Part shown: in pieces, positions 7,388 through 15,862 of the stretch
How positions within the stretch are numbered: the first letter of the stretch is position 1
Layout: the number at the start of each line of letters is the position of its first letter
NCBI GenBank assembly: GCA_036939355.1
Contig: JALLAP010000910.1
Coordinates: 1 to 19,626, forward strand
Direction: 5' to 3'
Length of the DNA stretch: 19,626 bases
Source of the DNA: Thalassiosira profunda
Taxonomy: Eukaryota > Bacillariophyta > Thalassiosirophyceae > Thalassiosirales > Thalassiosiraceae
Notes under the pieces: generated by a model
Databases searched by the model: none
The model's input: the letters and a program-made list of their open reading frames with translations, nothing else
Told to the model about the DNA's origin: nothing
Translations under genes and position numbers: made by a program

Positions 7388-8866
7388 TCACTTCGTGTGG
7401 CGGCTCGACCAGATGTCGCTGTTCACCTCACGGTTTTTTATTCCACCGTAGTAACTCTCCCAGTCTCGCATCGCGAGCATGACGGTCCTTCTCGATTGCG
7501 ACCACTGCCCCACGCTCTTGAAGCCCTTTGGATGGCGAGCCGAAAGGGCATCGATCTCCTCCCGCAATCCAGTTTCGGGCGGGAGCCAGCAGTTCAGAGA
7601 ATCCTGGCAGTGGGCGCTCGACAGGAGCTTGTCGTAGACCCTCCGCCAGCCCGGATCGCACAGGACCCATTTGGGGTTGATCGGAAACGTAAATCCCTCG
7701 TCGATTTTGGCAATGAGCAATTCCTGCAGCTCCTGCACCCCGACGCGCTTCCACTTGATGTTGCCCGGCAGCGTGTCCGAGATGACCAAGAATTCCTCGT
7801 CAATGTCCTGCGGAAAGAACCAGTTGAAGCACTCGGCTCCGTGGCGGACGCAGCCCGAATCTTGCAGGCGCGATACCGCCACCTCGATGATTTCGTACGA
7901 CTTTGGATCGCCGTTGCCGTACTTTGGAGTCGATGGATGGTACCCGTCGCCCTTCTTCCGCGTCATGTCGATCCAAGCCTCCATCCAGCTGGCCTTCGAC
8001 ATGGACCTCGCTCGCTCGTCCAGTATGGCACCAATCATTTTGACCGACCATTGCACCAGCTCGACCTGCTCCGGAGGGATCTGCTCCCGATATTTCACGC
8101 CGCGCGAGCCCAGCAAGAAGCAATCAAAGTCAGAAACCACCGGTTTCACTCCGCCATTCTCCTCGTACGCAACCAACAGCATCCGCGGCTCCAACGGGTT
8201 GCTCTCGGACATTTGATATACGACCGCACGCGGCTCCCCCAGCGAGGGCTTCCGACGAATGGCATCGAAATTCATTTCCATAAACGCTGGTTCGGAACTC
8301 CTCCCAATGTCCCACTCAGTGTCAGCCGGCCGAGAGCAATCCTGGTTCACAACATAAGACTCCCAGAACAACCACTCGGAAACGTCGATGCCGAACACGG
8401 GGCTGGTCGGTGAGTCCGCGTAGGTATCCACCAACTCCAGGACCGTTTCCTCCGCGCTTCCGCTCGCCCGTTGCGACACAACCACGTGAAAGTAGTCCAG
8501 ACGCTTCATCCGAGACTGGAGGAGGACGCTCAACATCGCCTCGTGCGCCTCGTCCCGGCCCTCCTCGCTCCCGTAGAAGATGCGCACCGTATTCTCCCCC
8601 CCCAGCACGTCCGCCTTGCATTCCTCCTTGTGCGCCTCCTCGTAGATTTGGACGAAGGGCACGAACGACGAGATGTTTCCCCGCTTGGCCGACTTTCCCT
8701 TTACGTCGAGGCCCTTCCCCGTGGCGACGCCAAGCACCATGTTTTTGATGGCCTCGTCGCTCGTGGGACGCCAGACGGTGAAGACGCTCGCCTTGTTAAA
8801 GAGGTGAGCGAGCGGGGACGCGGCCAGGTCCTCCTCCAGGGGCACCTCGCCTCCCTCCCTGAACAA
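7388..8866 (-). CDS. Protein resembling class II (edema factor/ExoY/CyaA-type) nucleotidyl cyclase catalytic core
   Basis: Three motifs occur in the order known for the Anthrax_toxA-type cyclase domain. First, GVATGKGLDVKGKS followed by FVPF (residues 46-71, numbered from the upstream end of the open frame), a Lys-rich ATP-binding stretch. Second, SDFDCF with D246 and D248, fitting the two metal-binding aspartates. Third, HGAECFN with H342, E345 and N348, which keeps the H-x5-N spacing of the catalytic His/Asn pair. A Gly/Thr-Pro-rich stretch lies just before the third motif. These cyclases make cyclic nucleotides and in bacteria need a host cofactor. I infer only a fold relationship and have no evidence of activity, secretion or toxicity; no signal peptide is visible. 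The open frame begins with TTG at 8866. The first ATG (8740) would delete a coding-looking stretch including FTVWRP. So the 5' end is either in an unseen exon or lost. Without the motif match I would call it an uncharacterised conserved protein. Confidence 0.6.
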   Translation of the reverse strand: MFREGGEVPLEEDLAASPLAHLFNKASVFTVWRPTSDEAIKNMVLGVATGKGLDVKGKSAKRGNISSFVPFVQIYEEAHKEECKADVLGGENTVRIFYGSEEGRDEAHEAMLSVLLQSRMKRLDYFHVVVSQRASGSAEETVLELVDTYADSPTSPVFGIDVSEWLFWESYVVNQDCSRPADTEWDIGRSSEPAFMEMNFDAIRRKPSLGEPRAVVYQMSESNPLEPRMLLVAYEENGGVKPVVSDFDCFLLGSRGVKYREQIPPEQVELVQWSVKMIGAILDERARSMSKASWMEAWIDMTRKKGDGYHPSTPKYGNGDPKSYEIIEVAVSRLQDSGCVRHGAECFNWFFPQDIDEEFLVISDTLPGNIKWKRVGVQELQELLIAKIDEGFTFPINPKWVLCDPGWRRVYDKLLSSAHCQDSLNCWLPPETGLREEIDALSARHPKGFKSVGQWSQSRRTVMLAMRDWESYYGGIKNREVNSDIWSSRHTK

Positions 8867-9126
8867 ACGTACTACGACACTAGATACCCCACCGACTCCT
8901 CCTCGTCCCTCGTCCTCCTCTTCCTCCGAGCTCCGAGCACTCGGGCTGCGTAGCCGCCCCTACGAAATCACGCTGGGGCGGCTGGCCTCCAACCAACGCC
9001 CACTTGCGGCCGCTGCTATCTCTTTCTTTGGTCGTCGACGGCGTGGCGTGCGTTTGAGGCGGCTGCGTCCCCGTGGCAGCAAGAGAAGTAGCACGTGCAC
9101 CGTGTCAGGTGCACCATCACGGCACA
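8867..9126. other. Gap between the cyclase-like gene and copy 4
   Basis: The gap contains no ATG on the minus strand that could start the cyclase-like gene. TTGTTCAG near 8860 could be a splice acceptor, but no matching first exon is evident. CGTGCGTTTGAGGC at 9047-9060 reappears at the 3' end of copy 4 and marks a duplication boundary. The copy 4 palindrome lies at 9095-9114. Confidence 0.45.
9095..9114 (+). promoter_or_regulatory. Conserved palindrome upstream of copy 4
   Basis: GTGCACC (9095-9101), spacer GTGTCA, GGTGCAC (9108-9114), then 12 nt to the ATG at 9127. A CACGTG overlaps the left arm. Sequence and spacing match the elements before copies 2 and 5; only the spacer differs. Confidence 0.75.
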
Positions 9127-10191
9127 ATGTCAGAATCAGGAGCGGCCGTTGACAAATGCGGCGATGTGGAGGAGGGCGATTGCCCGCTCTGCCTTGAGCC
9201 CCTCCCGCCCTTTTGGGATTCGACCAGTCGAACGGTGTTCACTTGTTGTGGAAAGTTCATATGCATGGGCTGCTGGGAGAATCAGGACGCGTATTTGGAC
9301 AATGCAGTCGACAGCGGCTCGTTTGGCAGGCAGGAGGAACAGCTCAACAAATATTGTCCATTCTGTCGGACTCGAAAACCTACGAGCGATGATGTAGTAG
9401 TGAAGATGGTGATGGACCGGTTTGAGAAGGGCCAGTTGCCACTAAATTTGTATTACATTTTAGGGGAAAGGCTCGCTGAGGGGCGAGGAGTGGAGAGAGA
9501 CGTGGAAAGGGGCATGGGGATATTTAAGCTTGGCGCAGAAAATGGTGACCCCGTGTGTCAATATAATTATGGCTGCATTTTAAGGGGAGAATATGGCATG
9601 CCACGACATTTGGAAGAAGCAAAGAAGTGGTATCTCGCCGCAACGGAACAGGGCCACGCCGTTGCCGAGTACAATCTTGCAATAATGGCGAAAGACGAGG
9701 GCAATGGTGAGGAGTTCTTCCGACTCCTGAGGAGTTCGGCATCAAAAGGGTGTGATACAGCTTGCTGCAGTCTGGGTGCAGCTCACTACAATGGCCTTTT
9801 CGGTGTCCATAAATCAACAGAAGAGGCAATTCACTGGGCGACCCCAGCTGCCGAGAGGGGGCATGCGAAATCAATGGAATTGCTGGGATTCGCCATGTGC
9901 CAACCAGATCCACAGCTGCCACAGCCTTTGCCCCAAGACAATCCCAGTTTCATGAAGGGAATGCATTGGTATCGCCGAGCGGCGGAGACTGGGGAAACAA
10001 CCGCAATCTCTCACTTGAAAGGGATTGAGGAGAAGGTGAGCAGCTGGTGCTTCAGATGCGAGAAGGAAGCACCTCCGGAGACAGCATTACTGCGATGCTC
10101 GAGGTGCCGCGCGGCTTGGTATTGCAGCAAGGACTGCCAGGTGCGGCACTGGAAGGCAGCAGAGGGTGGGCACAAGCAGTCGTGCGTTTGA
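9127..10191 (+). CDS. RING-Sel1-MYND protein, copy 4 (354 aa), altered C-terminus
   Basis: RING-like finger (CPLCLEPLPPFWD, CCGKFICMGC, CPFCRT), about five Sel1 repeats (for example LAATEQGHAVAEYNLA) and a MYND finger (CFRCEKEAPPE, CSRCRAAWYCSKDCQ, HW, GHKQSC). ATG 9127 aligns with the family start MSES; the upstream in-frame codon at 9073 is GTG. The last residues are odd: other copies end CIKW plus a few residues, whereas this one stops at SCV. Its last four codons lie within CGTGCGTTTGAGGC, a 14-mer otherwise found upstream of the gene at 9047-9060. So the natural 3' end was probably replaced by the next unit's 5' flank when the tandem duplication formed. All eight MYND ligands survive. 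Confidence 0.88.
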   Translation: MSESGAAVDKCGDVEEGDCPLCLEPLPPFWDSTSRTVFTCCGKFICMGCWENQDAYLDNAVDSGSFGRQEEQLNKYCPFCRTRKPTSDDVVVKMVMDRFEKGQLPLNLYYILGERLAEGRGVERDVERGMGIFKLGAENGDPVCQYNYGCILRGEYGMPRHLEEAKKWYLAATEQGHAVAEYNLAIMAKDEGNGEEFFRLLRSSASKGCDTACCSLGAAHYNGLFGVHKSTEEAIHWATPAAERGHAKSMELLGFAMCQPDPQLPQPLPQDNPSFMKGMHWYRRAAETGETTAISHLKGIEEKVSSWCFRCEKEAPPETALLRCSRCRAAWYCSKDCQVRHWKAAEGGHKQSCV

Positions 10192-10210
10192 GGCTGCCAA
10201 AGGGCCACGT

Positions 10211-10230
10211 GTGCACCGTCTGAGGTGCAC
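10211..10230 (+). promoter_or_regulatory. Conserved palindrome upstream of copy 5
   Basis: GTGCACC (10211-10217), spacer GTCTGA, GGTGCAC (10224-10230), 12 nt before the ATG at 10243. It sits inside the 51-bp gap after copy 4, so it is the main candidate for any control sequence belonging to copy 5 alone. Confidence 0.75.
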
Positions 10231-10242
10231 CATCACGGCATA

Positions 10243-11307
10243 ATGTCAGAACCAGACGCAGCCGTCATCAGAGGCGACGATGCTGGGGACGACTGTCCAG
10301 TCTGCCTCGAACCCCTGCCGCCCTTCTGGGTTATGGGGCATCGGACAGTACTCGTCTGTTGCGGCAACGCCATATGTACAAACTGCTACGACAATCAGGG
10401 TGCATACCTGAGGAGAGCAAATGTGGAAGGTTCGTATGGCAGACAGGAAGAACAGCTCCGCAGCACATGCCCAATCTGCCGGGCCGAAAAACCTACGATT
10501 GAGAATATAGGGAAGATCGTGTTGGAAAAATTTGAGAAGGCGCAAAAGGGCGAGCTGCCACTGCATATGTATCCCAGCTTAGGTTATCAGCTCGTGAAGG
10601 GGCGAAGGGGGGTCGAGAGAAATGTGCAAAGGGGCGTGGAAATATGGAAGCTGGGAGCAGAAAGGGGAGACCCCAATTGCCAATACAATATTGGCAGCAG
10701 ATATTACGATGGCTTAGATGGTTTGCCAAAGTCGGCAACAGAAGCAAAGCGGTGGTTGTCGGCCGCAGCTGAACAGGGCCACGCAGTTGCCGAACACAAT
10801 CTTGCAATATTGTTGGCAAAAGAGGGGAATGATACTGAATATCTGCGATACATGAGGGGTTCAGCAGCAAAAGGGCATGACGCGTCGTGTTACAACCTGG
10901 GGGTGGCTCACTACAAAGGCATTCACGGTGCCCGAAAATCAACTGAAGAGGCGATCCGCGCGTTGACGCCAGCCGCAGAGAGGGGTTGTGCGAGGTCAAT
11001 GGGGCTGTTGGGACGTTTTATGTGCTGTCCAAATCCAAACCAGATGGCACCAGGCAACCCCAATTTCACGAAAGGAATGCAGTGGGCTCGGCGGGGTGCT
11101 GCGACTGGAGATGAAACCGCTATCTCACAGTTGAAAACGTTGGAGGAGGGTGCGAGTACCATCTGCTTCAGGTGCGCCCAGAGAGCACCTCCGGAGAAAG
11201 CATTCCTGCGATGCTCGAGGTGCCGCGCGGCGTGGTATTGCAGCAAGGACTGCCAGGTAGAGCACTGGAAGGCGGGGCACAAGCAGTATTGCATCAAATG
11301 GAAATAA
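10243..11307 (+). CDS. RING-Sel1-MYND protein, copy 5 (354 aa)
   Basis: RING-like finger with CPVCLEPLPPFWV (the final Asp of the family signature is Val here), CCGNAICTNC and CPICRA. About five Sel1 repeats follow, with a small insert in FEKAQKGELPLHMY relative to the FEKGQLPLHMY of copy 1. The MYND finger has CFRCAQRAPPE, CSRCRAAWYCSKDCQ and GHKQYC, ending CIKWK. ATG 10243 aligns with the family start; the in-frame codon at 10225 is GTG. The gene begins only 51 bp after the stop of copy 4 on the same strand, which is short for an independent eukaryotic promoter. It is intronless and probably has the same biochemical role as its neighbours. Confidence 0.88.
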   Translation: MSEPDAAVIRGDDAGDDCPVCLEPLPPFWVMGHRTVLVCCGNAICTNCYDNQGAYLRRANVEGSYGRQEEQLRSTCPICRAEKPTIENIGKIVLEKFEKAQKGELPLHMYPSLGYQLVKGRRGVERNVQRGVEIWKLGAERGDPNCQYNIGSRYYDGLDGLPKSATEAKRWLSAAAEQGHAVAEHNLAILLAKEGNDTEYLRYMRGSAAKGHDASCYNLGVAHYKGIHGARKSTEEAIRALTPAAERGCARSMGLLGRFMCCPNPNQMAPGNPNFTKGMQWARRGAATGDETAISQLKTLEEGASTICFRCAQRAPPEKAFLRCSRCRAAWYCSKDCQVEHWKAGHKQYCIKWK

Positions 11308-11330
11308 GTGGCCACACATTGCTCTCGTGA

Positions 11331-11519
11331 GGAGCGCCCTTGTCAGAGCGCGTCAATGCATACTACTTCGACGAAAGCAAATCAGTTGAAATAGAGAGGC
11401 ATAGCTGGTCCGAAATGAAGGCAGAACTGTCCAAAGGGGCCCGGGCATTTGCTCGCTCCCTGCTAACCATCTACCTACGTAACTTTCGGGATGTACGTAT
11501 TCACAGGTATTCAACATAA
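11331..11519 (+). pseudogene. Short coding-like relic of an unknown gene
   Basis: An open frame without an N-terminal ATG reads naturally over its first ~45 codons, for example AYYFDESKSVEIERHSW and KGARAFARSLLTIY, then turns into unstructured sequence before TAA at 11517. The composition is protein-like, but it matches nothing else in this window. It starts about 20 bp after the stop of copy 5. It could be a remnant of a gene displaced by the duplication, or chance. Confidence 0.35.
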
Positions 11520-11568
11520 CACCCTCCTACACAGCACACAGCACACCTGGCTGGGAGCCTGAGGAACG

Positions 11569-14500
11569 ATGAACCCCGACGCCTCGCCGTTCGTCCCCTC
11601 GGCCGCCTCCTCCCGCGCGGGGGCGCCCGCCTCTACAACGCCGTCGGACGATGGGCGGCGGCGGCGTGGGCGGCGGACGCGACGCGCGGTGGGGAGCAAC
11701 TGCAACGATGCAGATGGAATGTTGGCGTCGAGCGAGGAGCAGGGGAGGCGTCACCCACCTCATCAGCAGAAGCAGAGGCCGCAGCGGAGAGGACAAGGGC
11801 CCAAACAAAACCATGGCGATGGTGAAGCAATGATGGATGAGGGGGTCGACGCCGGTGGGAGGTCGCTGTATCCTCACGATGAATTCGCGAATCCTGCACT
11901 CTCCACTGGCAGGCAACCTGCACCAACCGGCGGGGGGAATGGTTTTGAGGGGAGAAGAAGAGCACCAGATCGTCAGCGGAAGCACAAGGGGAAGAGGCGA
12001 AATAATCCCGGTCCACTTGGGAGGGATCTATCGCATGCAACTTCTGCCGCAGCGGACGGCGATGCCAAAACCGAACGGGGTCTGGATCTGACCGAGGGCA
12101 GTTTCCCATCTCTATCTGCCCGTGCTGATTCCTCTTCTGCAAAAGATGGCGGGGATGCCGATACCCCGTGGGACGAGGAGTGCTTGGCGGACAAGCTCTC
12201 TCTTGAAATGGAACGCCAAGAATTATTGCAGAGGCAGCAGCAATTAGAGAAGGAGCAATCGCCGGGGGTGCGGTTGACGGCGCTCACACCGAGATCGTTG
12301 CACGAAAGGGATGAAGAGGTGGAAAGCTCGATGGGAGAACAAAACGTTTTGCCAGGGGAAGAGGATAATGGCCGGGCATCAGCCACGAATGATTTGCATT
12401 CTTCTCAGCACGAACCCCTGCCACTGACACTGCCCAACACGAGGTCCAAATGGAGCGGAGCGGAGGTATCGAAAATGAGGGAACGGCTGTGGGAGGTCAT
12501 GAAAACGAGGCGGAGGCAGCGCGATGAGGCGAAGAACAAGAAGGAGGGGCGGCGGGACGATGAAGAGTCGGATAATTGCGCTTCGCTCTGCGAGAATGCA
12601 TCCTCGGACACGGATTCGTCCCTTTTTTCGTCCTCGTCGTCTGAGGAAAGTCTGAGCTACAAACCGGTGCAGCCCGTGCCGTTGGCCTCTCCGAACACGC
12701 CCTTTGACGAGGTGCTCACCGCAAAGTCCGGGCAGGGGTCAACATCGACGGTATCGCAATCCATTCTGGAGTTGGAGATGGTGTGCGTGCAATCCCCACA
12801 TCCGCTCCACTGCGCCGTTTACAACATTGCATTCGGCTGCGACGCTGGGGCTCCGTTGCAGAGTTTCAATGGTGTGAACGAGCAATCGGACGCCGAAGTT
12901 GTGCTAAGCAGGCTCTTGTCAATCCAGGACGCAGATGTGACCAGGTGGAAGAGGCAGAGGGTTGGATTGTCCGATCTGCGCAAGCTTGGGGCCAACGATC
13001 AATGCAAAGAAGCTCTGATGGATGATGCTGCGGATCTCCTCTCGGCGGACACGGCCTCGCTGACCCCGCTCCAGCTCGCCATCTACCGGAATCTTCCCTG
13101 GGCCGTTCGCATTCTGTGCGCCGATACGTCGACCACTGGCTCGAAGTTCAGCGGCAAGGGCGAGGAAGAGGACGAGTTTGGCCGGACGCCTCTCATGCTG
13201 GCATGCGAGCTCGGACATAGCGCCTGCATCCAGGCGCTGCTTTGCGTTGCTTCCCCAAAGCTTGATCGCCGGGAGAGGAAAGGAGGCAATACTGCATTTC
13301 ACTTTTGTTGTCTGGGGAGATCGAGCGTCGATGACCTCGAGGAGGACGATCTGGATTGCAACGCACCGGTTTGCGTCGAGGCAATCGACGCACTCTTTCG
13401 ATACACTCCGCCGGCGATGCATAAGAGAGCGCTCTTGTTGACCAATCGTCGAGGCCAGAACATCCTTCACCTTGCGTGCTCCCGGGGAGACCTGAGGCTG
13501 GTGGAGCGTTTGCTTGACCAAAAGGACGCCCCGGGCGTGAAAATATCAAAGGCCCTGGATGCCAACGACGGCGATGGGCACACACCGTTCCTTGCTGCTG
13601 TGGCAGCGGATGCGTGAGTTCTTTTTCTTGGCGTTTCGTTGCAACTTGAGCGCCTCTCATGTTCAATCTCACTCTGCCTCTTCACCTCTCTTTTTGTCCG
13701 TTGGGCCCAGCACTGAGATTGTCCTGCATCTGCTGACAGCTCGCCTTGGCCTGGATTATTCGTCCTGGTTTGCTGGCTGCCCGTTGGTCGTGGCGGCATC
13801 CAACGGCTCTGTTGATATGGTGAACCTTCTGCTGGGGGTCGCATACGACGCATCGGGTCCGGAAATGGGCGGGAAAAGTGACAACGAGGTACGTGCTCTT
13901 GGTACTCATGTTTGATCAACGCATTAGCACTAATGCCACTGGGCTTCATTGCAGGCGAACCGCGCGCTTTTGGAGGTAATCTATCGACTGGCTGACAGTG
14001 ATGACGACGGCTCGGAAAGTGCCTACGAGATAATCCGTTTGTTGATTGAGCAGGGAGGCGCCAATCCGCATCTCTCCGTTTCTGCGCTCTTGGGTGGAAA
14101 ACAGCACACGCATCTGCCGAGCTATCTGAAGAGAAAGGCTTCCCAGGAGGATACGCCGCTGGTGGCCGCAGTTCGAGCTAGAGACGCAAAGGCTCTCCGA
14201 TGCATGATAGATACCTACTCGAACGCTTTGTTGGAGTTGAAGACGCAGCGGAGAAACGACCCGCTCCTGCGATCGCAACCGGAGTCCTACTTTCGACTGC
14301 TCGAAGAAAAAGAGGATGGTGCGTACATATCAACACGTGTTCTCTGTTCGAGCGCAACCTTTCGAAGCTCACATCTATTCCTGCAGATGTCGTGCATTTG
14401 TCAGTCGACGCAGCTCTCGTGACTGCTTTGTTCTTGCTCTGGGATGACAGTTCGATATCAGCGGACGATTACGGAAGATGCGCCATCCTCTTGTACAGGC

Positions 14501-15813
14501 GAGGGCGCTCAAATCTCTCGGCCGCCTCATCGCCTCGCAAACTGTCTCAGAATGCAATGCACTGGTTGGAGAAATGCCTCTCGTCAACACGCTTGGCGCC
14601 TCAACCATCGGCGAAAGACAATTCACTGGACGTCCACCTGGTGGCATCGTTTCCGCAGTTCATCATTCCAAACAAAGCCACACAGAATGTAGCTGGGGAG
14701 AAAGTGCCTTACAGTGATGCGGCGGCGAACTTTTTGGACTGGAGCCATGTGCTAGCAAATCTGCCGTGGTTTGCCTCGCACTCCCAACCCAATGCGATCT
14801 GCTCGGCACTCCGGGATACGAGCACACACGAAAATCTCAATCACGATCTTGCAGAGGATGAATTCTATCTCGTCGCCGAGGGCAAACAGCTGCTGGCCCA
14901 CAAATCCATCGTCTCCGCCAGAAGTGGCAAGCTCGCGGCGCAAATCCGGTTTACAGACAATGGCGAAGAGGAATCTCCGTTTCTGTCATCGATACACGTG
15001 GACCTCCCTCTGTTGGTCGCAAAGATGCTTTTGTGTCACTGCTACCACGGATCCATTGCGCTCGGACTGATGAAGTCGCCGCTCAAACAATGCGACCAAC
15101 TGCTGGAGATGGCATTGATGGCCGAAGAGTACCTGTGCCCGTCGCTGTTGCTGGAATGCGAAATGCGGCTGCTCGCGCAAATGTCGCCCCACTCGACGAA
15201 GAGCCTTTGCCTCTGCCCTCATTGTTGCGGAGGAACGATCAATCCATGCGATCAGATCGAGTGCCCCGTCCAACGTCAATGTCTCGATAATGCAAAGAAA
15301 GATCTGAATGATGATGACCTGGCAATGCATTGCGAACCGGTCGGTGTGTACTCCTACAAATCACACATGACAGTGGCGTCAACTTCGAGTGATCTTGTCA
15401 CGCCGGACACTGCTTTGGACGTACTTGCTGTGGCACAGCAGCTGGAGCAGTTCTCTTGCGAGGAAGGATCTTACGCACTGAAGTCTTGCGTATCGCATTC
15501 CACAATCGAGGAGGAGTCGATGTTGTGCATGCCCACGTCCGCCTGTCGGAAGATGGCGACAAAACGAGACGCCGCCCCAGAAGGCATCTCCGCGCCCTTT
15601 GCAGCGGCGAAAATGGCGGCGGTTCACACAATGCTGCGTGACTTTCCGTCGGTTGTCAAGAGCGATTCGTACTTGCGTCATTCGAGCAGCAACAATGATG
15701 CTGGTGAGGAGGATGGCGCCTTCGGCACGGGTCGTATTGGCTACGGTGACGATGCAATCCTTTTGCTCCGGACCTGCTTGGACGAGCTTGCATCAAATCC
15801 ATTCAAGGACTAA
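11569..15813 (+). CDS. Ankyrin-repeat and BTB/POZ domain protein, four exons (1337 aa)
   Basis: Exons inferred from splice signals and reading frame: 11569-13613, 13711-13888, 13955-14318 and 14387-15813. Donors are GTGAGT, GTACGT and GTGCGT; acceptors end CCCAG, TGCAG and TGCAG. The phases agree at every junction and the joined length is 4014 nt. Residues 1-480 are low-complexity, with an Arg-rich patch near 29-39 that could be a nuclear signal and a Gln/Glu-rich coiled segment. Ankyrin-type repeats lie at about 497-830, for example FGRTPLMLACELGHSACIQ, GQNILHLACSRGDLRLVERL and GHTPFLAAV spliced into TEIVLHLL. The BTB/POZ domain is about 1017-1130 (FYLVAEGKQLLAHKSIVSAR). Next comes a Cys cluster at 1135-1163. 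Proteins of this layout often serve as scaffolds or cullin-3 adaptors; that role is inferred. The stop is 49 bp from the convergent copy 6. Confidence 0.85.
13614..14386 (+). other. Three short GT-AG introns of the ankyrin/BTB gene (with exons 2 and 3 between)
   Basis: Intron 1 is 13614-13710 (97 nt), intron 2 is 13889-13954 (66 nt) and intron 3 is 14319-14386 (68 nt). Intron 2 contains CACTAATG, a plausible branch site 21 nt before its acceptor. Phases are 2, 0 and 1. Without removal of intron 1 the frame stops at a TGA at 13615, inside the donor itself. Confidence 0.85.
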
Positions 15814-15862
15814 GGCATATATATCTACACAAGCTTTCGTCTCAGCTCATTTTGCTCCTCAG

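Larger units (their letters stand above)
9047..11307 (+). repeat. Head-to-tail tandem duplication, two RING-Sel1-MYND units
   Basis: Unit 1 starts near 9047 (CGTGCGTTTGAGGC, then CACGTGCACC palindrome, then copy 4). Unit 2 starts near 10181 with the same 14-mer, the same palindrome and copy 5. The unit length is about 1.13 kb. The coding parts have diverged considerably in the Sel1 region, so the event is not very recent, unless the units came from different parents. Confidence 0.65.

Noticed and set aside
7181..8413. 410-codon plus-strand frame crossing copy 3 and the cyclase-like gene
   Set aside because: It overlaps two better-supported genes in other frames and shows no recognisable domain.
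9127..11307. Bacterial-style operon of copies 4 and 5
   Set aside because: No ribosome-binding sites are present, and the spliced gene next door shows a eukaryotic context. A shared transcript is possible, but the close spacing is better explained by the tandem duplication.
14205..14220. GATAGATACCTACTC shared by about 5916 and exon 3 of the ankyrin/BTB gene
   Set aside because: A 15-base match between two places in a window of this size is expected by chance at a fair rate, and the flanks do not align.
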